From contig CH002018.1 of the NCBI GenBank assembly GCA_000149265.1, positions 507,009-571,008 of the forward strand: a DNA stretch of 64,000 bases, read 5' to 3'. Below the pieces are notes generated by a model. The model was not told the origin of the DNA and did no database searches. It was given only the letters and a program-made list of their open reading frames with translations. Source of the stretch: Ciona savignyi (lineage: Eukaryota; Chordata; Ascidiacea; Phlebobranchia; Cionidae). Of this stretch, positions 23,534 to 34,831 are shown piece after piece. Position numbers and translations under genes: made by a program. Each line of letters opens with the position of its first letter. Position 1 is the first letter of the stretch.

Positions 23534-26500
23534 CTGGTGACCCCGACCTTCAATAACGACTTTTTGAAGTTTACTTGATAAAATGTTCGAGAACGAAGAC
23601 ACGCAAAACTCCGTAGCGGTGAAACTTGCCACGTTTTGGACAACGCAGCCAAGAGTGTGGTTCCAGCAAGCTGAAGCACAGTTCGCTCTTAAGAAGGTTA
23701 CAGTCGACCAAACTAAATACTTCTACGTTGTGGCAGCTTTAGACCAAGGAACAGCAAGTCGCCTCATCGACCTGCTTGAGAACCCACCACACGAAAACAA
23801 GTATGCGGCAATTAAGGATCGGCTGCTTTCTTCGTTCAGTCTAACAAGATCGCAAAGAGCGAAGCGCTTGCTACACATGCCACCTTTAGGAGACAGAATG
23901 CCATCAGCCCTAATGGACGAAATGCTGGCACTTTTGGGAAACGAAGAAAAGTGTTTTCTGTTTCGTGAGCTCTTCCTGGAACGACTACCCGCACACATAC
24001 GCACGGGATTGGCAACACAAGAAGTCGACGATTATCGGATTTTAGCGAAGCAAGCTGATGCAATGATGTTGGCCGGGCGAGAAGACACCGATTACACGAT
24101 TTCCAAGGTATTTAAACGAAAACCCCGTACTTCTGCACCGCGTAAAGTCGACGACGTCGACCCGGTTTGTTTTTATCACCGAAGTTTTGGAAACAAAGCC
24201 CGACAATGCCGTCCACCATGCTCATTTCAGGGAAACGAGGAAGCCGACCGTCGGTAGTTACAGCGACGGTCGGCAGAATTGGCAGTCTTTTCTCGGCGTG
24301 GGACCGCTCATTTGGTCGACATTTTCTAGTCGACACTGGTGCAGAGATTAGTGTATTGCCACCCACAGGACTTGAACGCCGTACCAATCAGCCTGGACCA
24401 GACCTCATCGCGGCTAACGGGAGTAAAATTAGAACTTACGGCTCCCGTTTAATCTCATTGGATTTGCCAGCTGGAAAATTTAAATGGAAATTTGTCCTGG
24501 CAGAAGTCACTAGGCCACTACTGGGAGCGGATTTCCTACGAGCGCATGGCTTATTGGTGGACCTCAAGAGCAAGCGGTTAATCAACGCAAAAACGTTTGT
24601 TAGCACTCCAATCTCCACGATGCCACAATCAGCGCCGCGCCTAAACGTCGTATCCTGGCAAAAATCACCCTACATGCGCCTACTCGCCGAATTTCCCACC
24701 ATTACCACGCCGCACTTCTCCAATTCGATTCCGAAACATGGTGTTCAACACTTCATCATCACAAACGGCCCTCCAGTTCACGCCCACGCTCGACGTTTGC
24801 ACCCAGAGAAACTTGTCCTTGCCAAACAGGAATTTGAAAACATGCTGCAAATGGGAATAATCCGACGTTCGTCAAGTCCCTGGGCATCGCCATTGCACAT
24901 GGTCAAAAAATATACGGGTGAATGGAGACCGTGTGGCGATTATAGAAGGCTTAATGCAGCTACTCAACCCGACCGATACTCAATTCCGCACATCCACGAC
25001 TTTTCAGCTCGTTTAGCTGGAGCTCGCGTTTTCTCCAAGGTAGACCTCGTAAGGGGATACCATCAAGTTCCCGTGGCCGAGGAAGATATACCCAAAACCG
25101 CTGTCATAACGCCGTTTGGTTTATTCGAATTCTTACGAATGCCATTTGGGTTAAAGAACGCTGCACAAACATTCCAACGTCTCATGGACACGGTGTGTCA
25201 ATCCCTGCCTTTCGTTTACATTTATCTCGATGATATTCTCGTGGCCAGCGCATCATTTTCTGAACATCATAAACATTTAAAACAGCTCTTTAAACAGCTT
25301 GATGATTACGGACTTGTGATCAATTTAAACAAGTGCCAGTTTGGGGTCGAAAAAATCGATTTCCTTGGACACCGCGTAGACAGAGATGGTGCTCAACCAC
25401 TTCCGGACAAGGTCGCAGCAATCCAGCAGTTTACCGCGCGCTGCCAGCATCATGTCGCCAATTTACGACTCTTTGTCCGGAAAACCATCTAAATTAATTT
25501 GGAATGACAAATTAAACTCTTCCTTCACCGCGGCTAAAACAGCCTTGGCAAACGCTACATTGTTGCACCATCCTGTACCACACGCGACAACCGCTGTAAC
25601 TACGGACGCATCACAACACTCCGTCGGCGCAGTGTTGCAGCAACTTATCGGTGGCGAATGGCAACCGCTCGCATTTTTTAGCAAACGCCTGCGCGCGCCC
25701 GAGCTAAAGTACAGCGCATTTGACAGAGAACTACTTGCTATACACTTGTCCATACGACATTTTAGGTATTTTCTGGAAGGCCGCATATTTACCGCTTATA
25801 CGGATCACAAACCGCTTACCTTTGCATTCGCAAAGGTACAAACGCCCTGGTCTGCCAGGCAACAACGTCATCTGTCTGCCATCTCCGAGTATACGACAGA
25901 CGTTCGACACATCGAAGGAATGCGCAACCACGTTGCTGACGCTCTATCACGTGGTAGTATTGGTTCAATCGAACTCCCGCTCGATTTGGATTACACGTCC
26001 CTGGCAGCGGCGCAGATGGACCCGGAAATACAAGCATATCATACCGCCATTACTAACCTCAAACTGGCGGATATACAACTCGGCCAGTCGAACCAAACGT
26101 TACTATGTGACGTTTCTGCCGGTTACCCACGCCCGATCGTCCCCAAATCTTGGCAAAGAAAGGTTTTTGATGTGGTTCACGGCCTGTCTCATCCCTCGAT
26201 TCGAGCCACACGAAAACTCGTCGCTTCAAAGTTTGTATGGCATGGCTTACACAAACAAGTGGGAGTATGGGCAAAGCAGTGCGTGCATTGCCAGAAGTCG
26301 AAAATTCAAACTCACGTTCGTGCTCCATTAGCCGCCTACCCACGTGTTCAAGGCAGGTTCAGTCACATCAATTTGGATATCGTCGGACCGTTGCCATCTT
26401 CACAGGGAAACACTTATTTACTGACAATGGTTGACCGTTTCACCAGGTGGCCAGAAGCGATTCCCATGCCAGACGCGACCACCATCACATGCGCCAGAGC

Positions 26501-27325
26501 CTTTGTCTTTCATTGGGTTTCACGATTTGGAGTGCCGTGCGACATTTCGTCCGATCGAGGATCCCAATTTACCTCCGAACTGTGGACTACCTTCAATCAG
26601 CTGCTGGGTATCAGACTACACCGCTCGTGCTCGTTTCACCCACAGGCTAACGGTTTAATTGAACGATTTCACAGGCATCTTAAAAGCGCACTGATGGCTC
26701 GGCTAACAGGACCCAACTGGATTAGATGCATTACCATGGGTTATGCTTGGGATTCGTACCGCCCCAAAGGAAGATCTTCGAACAACATCGGCAGAATTAG
26801 TTTACGGCTCGCATATAAAAGTTCCTGGTGATTTTTTTACAGCCAACCAAAACCAAGAAGCTCCACGAATTGTGATGCCAGCATTAAGAGACGCTGTTCG
26901 CCAACTTTTACCAAGCGCAATGTCACGTCACGGCATTGTCCGAACAATGATACCAAAAACCCTGAACTCCAGTCCATACGTGTTTCTACGAATAGACAAG
27001 CACCGCCCACCTTTGACACCACCGTATGAAGGCCCATATCGTGTATTACAAAGAACTGACAAAACTTACACGATAGATATGGGGGGTCGCGAGCAGGTGG
27101 TATCCATAGACCGCCTAAAGCCTGCACACCTGGACTTGACGCAACCTGTACAAGAGCACCAACCACCGCGACGAGGAAGGCCACCAAACTCTAATCACAC
27201 CGAGACATCCGCACGACAAACCATGACCGAAGAACCAGTTACTCCTTGTACGAGTAGTGGTCGACATGTCCGACCTCCTGTACGTTTCAGATCGTAATTA
27301 CATGTCCGCTTCTGGCGGGGGGTAC

Positions 27326-27474
27326 TGTAGCGACCTCCCGTCATCTATTTTACATAATGTGTGACGTCATTACGCATTGCCTTTTTCATGTGTTTTTGGT
27401 GCTCGTCGCTTTGGTTTTGTGTAACGAGTTTCTTTTCATTGTGTGTTACTGCAAATAAAGAAGCTGCCGCTTCA
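27326..27474 (+). repeat. 3' LTR of the Ty3/gypsy element
   Basis: 149 bases, preceded by a short G run (TGGCGGGGGGTAC). It carries an AATAAA-type signal near its end. Confidence 0.93.
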
Positions 27475-27667
27475 ATATATATATTTGCAAGTACCTAGTT
27501 GGCCTGTGGGCCGATCAATTGATCAGTAGTATATTAAAAGCTGACATTTCATTGCAGAATCTGACCGTTTGGATTGTTTAACAACTTGTTTGAACAGATC
27601 TGAATACCCTCTACAATAAAATAATGAATTATGACATTGGGACTTGATGTATTTATTAGAACATTAT

Positions 27668-27806
27668 GTATATATACAAATGCACAAGGTAAAACTATAG
27701 TTTGTCAAGTTAGGCACGCTGTATAGTATGCAGTTAAATATATGCAAATACACAAGGTAAAACTATAGTTTGTCAAGTTATGTAAGTTGTATAGTGTGCA
27801 GTTAAG
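27668..27806. repeat. Tandem pair of about 70 bp in the GST 3' flank
   Basis: Two copies of a unit containing GCACAAGGTAAAACTATAG/ACACAAGGTAAAACTATAG and TTTGTCAAGTTA. They probably lie in the GST 3' UTR. Confidence 0.8.
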
Positions 27807-27821
27807 TTTAATACTTTAAAA

Positions 27822-28490
27822 TCAGTTTTCACCGATCCAAGTTGCCATTTTCCCATTTATGGGAAACTTTTGAAACCGGTCAGAACTCTCATAAGCTGCT
27901 ATCTTCTCCAGCATCTTGAAATTGGTCAAGTATTTCTTAACGTTCGGGTGCTGGTCAAAACACCCCGGGAAGCAAAGACGAATGTTATCCAGACTTTCGC
28001 ATAGTGCGAAATCCACGTAGGTAAGTTTGGACCCGATCAACCAGCCGCCATGTGCCAAATTCTTTTCAAAGAGATCCAGTTTAGCAGGAAGCTCACTAAG
28101 ATAATTCACTTTCAGCGAATCGAATGCTGAATCGTAGCATAAGGTGCGGAACGTACTTCGAAAGTCCTGAACCACGCCTTCTGCCACGTCGCATTTAACT
28201 TGCTCTTCCTCGTTCGTAGGACCAAGGACCTTGTGTTTTCTTGCCAGGTATTTCATTATCGCCCAACTCTCAGTAACTTTAACGTCACCGTCGGTCAAAT
28301 ACGGGATGTTGGGGTAATCGAACCCAAAAGTAAACTTTACCGACATCCATTCGCTCAAGTCCCAACCGTCACCTGCTTGGTAATGACCGAACCGTTTATC
28401 TTCATAATCAACACCTATATATTCAAGCATATGACGAATGGGTTGTCCCAAACCACGAATATCCCAGTAAGCAAGCACGATTTTGGACAT
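27822..28490 (-). CDS. Glutathione S-transferase, mu class, intronless (222 aa)
   Basis: Cytosolic enzyme joining glutathione to electrophiles. The N-terminus MSKIVLAYWDIRGLGQPIR has the mu/pi/alpha-type catalytic Tyr (YWDIRG, residue 8). The glutathione-binding PNIPYLTDGD and TESWAIMKYLARKH blocks follow. The C-terminal helical domain includes LTYVDFALCESLDNIR. Length 222 against about 218 for mu GSTs. The whole frame is one exon, whereas vertebrate mu genes have eight. A retrocopy or simple intron loss could explain this; I see no poly(A) remnant. No upstream motif is clear. Confidence 0.95.
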   Translation of the reverse strand: MSKIVLAYWDIRGLGQPIRHMLEYIGVDYEDKRFGHYQAGDGWDLSEWMSVKFTFGFDYPNIPYLTDGDVKVTESWAIMKYLARKHKVLGPTNEEEQVKCDVAEGVVQDFRSTFRTLCYDSAFDSLKVNYLSELPAKLDLFEKNLAHGGWLIGSKLTYVDFALCESLDNIRLCFPGCFDQHPNVKKYLTNFKMLEKIAAYESSDRFQKFPINGKMATWIGEN

Positions 28491-29579
28491 TTTTGAGTCA
28501 AGACAAATTCAACTATATCCTATAGATTTAAATATAGGTAAAAATACGGAAAATAAAATTGCAAAATAATACTGAACCTTTTTTGTAAAATATAGTTAAT
28601 AGTTGTCTACAAAACTGGATGATAAAAACATTTCCTTAAACCTTATAACTTAATATAAGAAATTCAGAAATTCGAAATATGATCGAACGAAACATGATAT
28701 CGGTCTTCTGTTTGTTTACGGTTGTAATTGCTGCGACGGCCGCTGGCCTTCTGTTAAAATATTTCTTGCAAAATTTGATCTGCACACTGTCTCGATAGAG
28801 TGCATTTGCGGTATGCGAATTTTTGATAGAATCTCTTTGGTATGGACGTCCTTTCGTTAACGAAAAATCTTTTTTTTGCGGGATAAAAATTTTTTTTTTG
28901 CAGACCGATTCTCTCTAGTTTTAAACTGTACAATGCTTCAGGGGCGTCGTTCTAGCCCGCCAGCTATAACAAATACAAGTAACTAAACAAACTGGTTATT
29001 TAAAATAATTAATGGTTTATGTTTACATCAATTCTGTTTTACATAAACGTAAGCTATTGATAACTCAATAGACAAGGTGTTCGGAATGCTCTAGTAGGCG
29101 CTTTTCAGTTAAAAAAGACAGATTAGGTCTCCAAATAGCTCGTCAAACGAAAGGACTTTAATGCGAATAGCTCTTTCCCAAATTTTCACGTTACAACGCA
29201 TTTGAAAGAATATTCTGCTATTTACCTTTGCATCATATTACATAAACGAAGTAGCGTGTAACCTATCTGTCTTTGTTAAAATGTCCATGTAATTCAATAT
29301 ACTAGTAACTAGTTTGAGACTGCTGGTTACAAAGTGATCAATATATAGATAGATCACTTATGTTGGCATTTTGATTCTCTTTACTTATATACACCGATCG
29401 TCATATTATTATTTAAAGGAAAACCACAAAGGTTAGAGTGCTGGTTTTCAGTGATTAAACATTTAAATATTTCAAAATGACCGGTACTTTTAAGAATCGT
29501 GGCATCTTATTATCCTGCTAACATAAACTTGGCAAAAGTTTATAATATTCATATTTATTTCCGAAAAGCAAGCCACAAT

Positions 29580-29645
29580 CAATTTGCTATCTCGCACCTG
29601 CAACATTACGGCTAAAAGGCGACGAAATAACCCAGCAAGCGATTT
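29580..29645 (-). mobile_element. SINE-A head fragment
   Basis: CGCACCTGCAACATTACGGC followed by TAAAAGGCGACG matches the reverse of the SINE-A tRNA-like head. Confidence 0.55.
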
Positions 29646-29712
29646 GTTGGGACACCTTTTTTGCCTAATATTACTACCGGAAAACTGTCTACATCAAATA
29701 ATCATTTGCAGA

Positions 29713-29865
29713 ATGTTTCAACCAAAGAACAGCATTATATTATATTGTTTGGTCCCTATAGTCGTCGCACACTTTGTTTTTATAGCTTATTTTAAAACAA
29801 CGCAAACTGAAAATAAACTCAAGGCTAACCCCACTACCTGCCTTAACTGCAGCACTACACCATAA
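29713..29865 (+). CDS. Possible short type II membrane-anchor peptide, unrecognised
   Basis: Fifty codons from an ATG to TAA: a short basic lead (MFQPKNS), one strongly hydrophobic helix (IILYCLVPIVVAHFVFIAYF) and a polar tail with two cysteines. This is the shape of the N-terminus of Golgi glycosyl- or sulfotransferases, but no catalytic exon follows and no donor site lies before the stop. It may be chance. Confidence 0.18.
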   Translation: MFQPKNSIILYCLVPIVVAHFVFIAYFKTTQTENKLKANPTTCLNCSTTP

Positions 29866-30360
29866 GTGTGCAACTAATTTACTTCGTGTTAAATTGGTTA
29901 TCAATCATGCGATCAAAATTTTTGCTGTAAAAAACGTTTCATGGTAAAATCAGTTTGCGTTAAAAACGTTTTTGTTTCCATATCACGAACTTCCCCATAT
30001 TCTTCATATCGACCACGAATCGGTCTTAAGGTAATCAAGGCATGACCATTCAATATTTCTTCATACATTATAAAATATCATTAAAGATAACACCTTCTTT
30101 TTTCGCTTTGTAAATTGCAGTATAATTAATTTGATAACCAAATGTATCATGTTAATTTCCGTCTTGACAACAAACAAATAATTTTGCGATGTTTAAATAT
30201 GGTTTATCAATTATAGATGGCGTATAACCAATTAAATTGATGGATCTGGCAAGTGCCACCCTTTTAGTCAAGGTATTTAAATACATATTTTGCTAAGTAA
30301 CAATATATTGATTCCAAAATGATTTTACGGTTGTAAGAAGCATGTGTTACGCTGGGTGAC

Positions 30361-30635
30361 CAGTCAACTGAACCCCTTACAACTGAACCCCTTACAACTG
30401 AGCCACTACAACTGAACCCCTTTTAACCGAACGCTTTTAACTGAAAAGGGGGTTCAGTTGTAAAGAGGTTCAATTGAAATGGGTTCAGTTGTAAAGGGGT
30501 TCAGTTTAAAGGGGTTCAGTTAAAAGGAGTTCAGTTGTAAGGGGCTTAGTTGTAAGGGGTTCAGTTGTAAAGGGTTCAGTTGTAAGGGTTCAGTTGAAAG
30601 GGGTTCAGTTGTAAGGGGTTCAGTTGTCATGGAAC
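30361..30635. repeat. Foldback minisatellite of a 15-bp unit (GGGGTTCAGTTGTAA)
   Basis: About 6 units on one strand (CAACTGAACCCCTTA, 30361-30445), then about 12 units in the opposite sense to 30635. The switch at about 30446 makes a long imperfect hairpin. No gene nearby. Confidence 0.85.
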
Positions 30636-32126
30636 CGTTACGCTGCGCACCGTTTTTTTTCGTTTAACTCTGAAATTTTGTCATAGTAGAGCAGAGCTTC
30701 GTTAAAATAAGGGTGTTGATTGTGTATTACCTAGCTATTTTATTGTGAAAAAGTTTCCATGTACCACCACGAAACGTTTAAACAAAATCATGGATGGTTT
30801 TAAGCTTAGGATGCAAATTATAGCTTCAATTTTAAGTTGTAAAATAATCTAAGATTTGCTGTGACAGATATTTTAGAAAGACAACAATAAATTTGCTTAA
30901 TTATTTTTTAGTTAGAAGAAATGTCAGCATGTGCTATAGGTTCTAGATTTAATTGTATATGTAGCAACGTAAAACGACTACTTCTTTACGCTCTCGCGTA
31001 TCTCTACCAAATGTATCTACCCTTCAATTTTGTGACCGGAATACACGCAACGATATGGTTCAGTGAATACGAAATGACGTAATAGGAAATTAGGGGACGA
31101 TCAAGAAATTTACAGGACCATATTAAAAATATCGTTACATATTATAATATGCATATAATTAGCCTATTGGTAATCGTACACTTATTGGGTCCGGGAGCAC
31201 ATTAAAAAAGGATAATATTTGAAAGTTAAAGGATAATAATTGTATTCCAGGGATGATTTTATTGCTTAACTTAAGTTTTAGTTTTCTCCTTTTTGTACCC
31301 ATTTAATTTTGCAGTAAGAAGATGTGAAATAAAAACGTTTTGCTGCCAGCACGATTTTTATGAAAAAGCGCTTTTGGGTGAACATACCGCGCTAAAACGT
31401 TTTCCTGTAATAACGTTTGCCATTTTACAAGATTGTACACGTGTTAAACATCCTGGTTTCGTGTTGTTTTCTATCTGCATGCCGAATAAATGTCTAAGTC
31501 ACCAATCCATTTTTATTAGTTTATTTTCCTAAAATGCCTAATTGTTTGTGCAAGCATAAAAGAAAAGCTTCTAGGTTTTATTTGTTCATATGTTTTACAC
31601 GTATTCACAAGATGTTTTCACATATGACGTTTTGAACTCTAAGTAGGTATTGGTAAGAGTTCATCTTAAAATATTGATTTAAAATCGTCGCATAGTATTA
31701 GCTGATGTGATAGTGGTTGCTGTGATAGTGGTTGCTGTGAAAGATTTGAATAACCCAACCACCAAGAACCTTTACATATGAAACCCTTAACACTTAACCA
31801 CACAAACCAGTGATCAGTCTTCTTAACGCCCAAAAAAAACTTTTTAGAGGTGTTAGCTTATATGTATTAGTAAATGCAGTGGTTTTGGGTTTCAAAGATT
31901 GGGTAAATCACGCCAGGTAAACTACTACCAGAGAATAAAATAACGGCGGCCGTTTTTTTCGCACTTTAGGAATAAATTGATGGAGAATTGTAATTCGAAA
32001 AAATAGCTATATCAAACATATAACACTTGCTTTATATTCAATGTGAAATCTATAGCATGATTTAATAGAGTTGAACATTTTGGAAACGTTAGCATTTTTT
32101 CTTTGCTTTGATCGTTATTTTTATAT

Positions 32127-32413
32127 AGGATAGGATATTCATGTTTATCCCCGTGAATGGGAAAACCAAGGGGGTTAACACACGGGTAATCTTCAAATCA
32201 CCTTCGATCGTCGGGTTACCGGAGCTATTACAATGTATTATGTATGATTCACACGTTCCTTCAATTTGGTAGAACCAAATATTCCGCTAGGTTCAGGCAA
32301 TGCTGGTTAGGGGCTTGTCAAAGGACACAACCGATTAGCTAGCAATGAGTTTCGAAGTTGCAACCCTTCGGTTGATAGTCGTCGCACTAAACCACCAGAC
32401 TAACAGACCGGAC
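32127..32413 (-). mobile_element. SINE-A copy
   Basis: GGATAGGATATTCATG tail at left, CGTCGGGTTACCGGAGC, CTAGCTAGCAATGAG, and head CACTAAACCACCAGAC at right. Confidence 0.88.
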
Positions 32414-32458
32414 TACCAACGTGAATACTTCACCGGGAAACATGGATACCAATCTTGG

Positions 32459-32581
32459 ATTGGTAACTCGGGAACCCATTAGTTTCTGCTTGAAGAAACA
32501 AACGTTTTACACTTTGGTTAAGATATACCAAGAGTGATTTGGTAACCAATGGAACCCGTTCGATTCTGCATGCAGAAACAT
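32459..32581. repeat. Short direct repeat, about 42 bp, two copies
   Basis: TTGGTAAC..GGAACCC..TT..TTTCTGC..G..GAAACA occurs at 32459-32503 and again at 32540-32581. Confidence 0.55.
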
Positions 32582-32969
32582 ATGGCATGAAACACATATA
32601 CGATACAGTCAAAATGAATTTTAAAAATATTGGTGGCTAACACATGATTAATGGTATCTAGTAATGAATGTATGTGTAATGAAGTGATTGCATTTTTTAA
32701 TAAAAATAAATATCAATGTTGAGTAAAATCAAATTCTATTACTTTTTTACTCTTAGGTCTAAATTATGTAAATATAAAGGTTTTCTTCTTCTTGAATTTT
32801 TGTTCTTATATGGGCATGTTTGGTGTTCCTCTGTGAAGACTTTTAATGGCCATATTGAAACGTTTGCTTAATGTACCAAATGGAGGCACACACTTCATTT
32901 TAGAACATAATCCCCAAAAATTAATATCGTACTTGCATGGCGTGAGATGAAACCTTAAAATGTTTTTTT

Positions 32970-33096
32970 TAATCAGGATAACAATACAATGAACATGTTA
33001 TTTGCATTGTTAGTTGCGTTACATGGACAGTCGCGATGATGAACAACTGAGAGGAATTACAATGAAGTCCAGCGCTATATCTCTTCATTACTCACT
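32970..33096 (+). pseudogene. Stray copy of EFL1 exon 3 with flanking intron
   Basis: 33014-33092 repeats the EFL1 exon 3 coding sequence ([19 protein letters not shown]...), and 32970-33013 repeats the preceding intron with its acceptor. It is on the opposite strand, 25 kb from the source at 7346-7430. The donor end differs and no neighbouring EFL1 exons are seen, so it is a fragment. In the exon part the visible differences up to SLHY are two silent changes (CGT/CGC, AGT/AGC), while the intron part has about six differences in 43 bases. Confidence 0.88.
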
Positions 33097-33474
33097 ACAA
33101 GCTATACAAGTGACAAAAACGCCATCCTTTTGTATTGTCAAAAATTGTTGTCCACCCCTAATTTTACAGAACTTTATTTTATTCCCAAACGTTTTACCTC
33201 AATTAGACTTTCCATTTGTTATATTGCGCCATAAAACAAAGTGAGCTTCTATTTGAATAGTTTTCGGGGATGTACCAGAAAATAGTAAATACCTGAGATA
33301 TGGCGCTGTTAAAGTGTGAATAACGGTTTTATACACGTAGTAAAATTGTGCATAGAAATTGCATATTCATTTTATGTTTGGTGGTTTACCCAGCAAACCG
33401 TATAATATTAATTCGGAATTTATTTTCATTATAAAAAATTATAAAATATAAAAAATTATAAAAAAACACCATTT

Positions 33475-33475
<1 letters not shown>

Positions 33476-33507
<32 letters not shown>
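33476..33507. repeat. (TA)n microsatellite
   Basis: About 15 TA units. Confidence 0.9.
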
Positions 33508-33511
<4 letters not shown>

Positions 33512-33723
33512 CGTCAAAAAACTTTCTTATTTTTAGTTTATTTTTTATTGTGGTGAGATTTGTATTTACACATATTTACCCTAAAAAACTATTACAATTA
33601 CAATCGAAGTGCGTATATAAAAGTGGTTAAAAGAATAAAGAGAAAAGGATAAAAACAACAAACTGTTAAAATCATGAACTAAAATTGAATGTTGCAAAAT
33701 GCATATATTAAAGTGAATTTAAT

Positions 33724-34010
33724 ATAGGATAGGCTATTCATGTTTGGTTTCGTGATTTAGAAAACGTAAGGGGTGTTAACATACGGGCAATCGTAAGATT
33801 AGCTCGCACCCACCCGTCGGGTTGCTGGAGCTATTGTAGTGTGTTGTGTATGATAGAAACATTTTTTCGATTTCGTAGAACCCATCAATTCACTGGGTTT
33901 AGGCAATTTCCGATAAGTGAATGGACATAACCGAGTAGCTAGCAACCAGGTTTGAATCAAAAACCCTTCGGCTGAAAGGCGACGCACTAATCCAGCTAAT
34001 CGTTCGGAAG
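33724..34010 (-). mobile_element. SINE-A copy
   Basis: ATAGGATAGGCTATTCATG tail, CACCCGTCGGGTTGCTGGAG core, TTCGGCTGAAAGGCGACGC head. Confidence 0.85.
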
Positions 34011-34831
34011 AATATACAAAAATGGATATATAAAAGGTAAATATAAAAAAAATATATAAACAAGTAGGACATTATGTATACAATTACACGCGCACAACAT
34101 AATGTCGTTTAAGTTTCCGAAGATTTTCTAGAAAAGATTGAAGAAGAGCCTGTAAAGCTCGAATCTTATTGTCGTATTGTATTTCTCGGCTGTTACATAT
34201 GCATGGTAGTTGTGTCTTATGTGAATAGGTAATGTAGTAACCATACTGCCATGCTATATCGACTACTGACTCTCTGCTGAAGGATAGGATACAACCGTGG
34301 ATTGTGTACTTGCGGTTAAGCCGTTATACTTAGCCCACCAAACCTACAATAAATCGCTTGTCAAGAGAACATCGGGCCACTACCAACGTATATCTAGGGT
34401 TTTATGGCATATTGACACAAATATTTACCTCAAGTAAACTGCATTGCCGCTCATATCTTTATAAGTTAGGACTTTTCAATGCAAACACAACCAGGAATCA
34501 GATCGGGACATCGGTAATGCATTTATATATACAAAAGATTATACATTAACCTAGCCCAGTGCTATAAAATGACAGGTGTTAAATAAAATACATATCGTTG
34601 GCATGACTTTAGGTTGCGCCTGTTCGCGTGGGTTGCAAGGTATTACACATTGTTGTTAGTTAAAATAAGTGACCACGCAACCACCATAACCTATGGCCTA
34701 TTGAATACTGTAAATGCGTAGCCTCTGTTAAAGTCATTCGTTATTTCCAGCGCGGCAGATCTTAGTTATTGTTTTATAATTGAGTTCTGTTCCGTGGGAA
34801 AAAAATCAAAGGAGTTGCGTTTAAAATTAAA

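Larger units (their letters stand above)
23385..27474 (+). mobile_element. Ty3/gypsy LTR retrotransposon, young, broken
   Basis: 4.09-kb element between the sulfotransferase and GST genes. The 149-base LTRs (23385-23533 and 27326-27474) begin TGTAGCGACC, end GCTTCA and differ at one base, so insertion is recent. Flanks ATAT/ATAT fit a 4-bp target duplication. A likely primer-binding site (TGGTGACCCCGACC) follows the left LTR and a G-rich polypurine tract precedes the right one. Parts in order: gag-like region (about 23.6-24.25 kb), aspartic protease ([11 protein letters not shown]), reverse transcriptase (YLDDILVAS), RNase H (TDASQHSVGAVLQQ), integrase with zinc finger and catalytic core (to about 26.8 kb), and a basic tail to 27.3 kb. 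Gag and pol overlap in different frames, as is common in the family. Pol is spread over more than one frame, so the copy looks broken, with about two breaks. The published Ciona element Cigr-1 is a candidate relative; not checked. Confidence 0.93.
28497..34831. other. Gene-poor region between GST and SLCO
   Basis: 6.3 kb of AT-rich DNA. It holds SINE copies, a foldback minisatellite, an EFL1 exon copy and an AT microsatellite, listed separately. Two short open frames may be exons: 29713-29865 (listed) and 31293-31532, whose cysteine-rich end I could not place. Confidence 0.6.

Noticed and set aside
30361-30635. Possible CRISPR-like array
   Set aside because: Repeats are contiguous without unique spacers, and the genome is eukaryotic.
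31293-31532. Open frame with cysteines ending FSICMPNKC, vaguely like an NRF-domain exon
   Set aside because: Single weak motif, no neighbouring exons, no donor. Too little to call.
32430-32612. Minus-strand 60-codon frame
   Set aside because: It is made of a short direct repeat; no protein signal.
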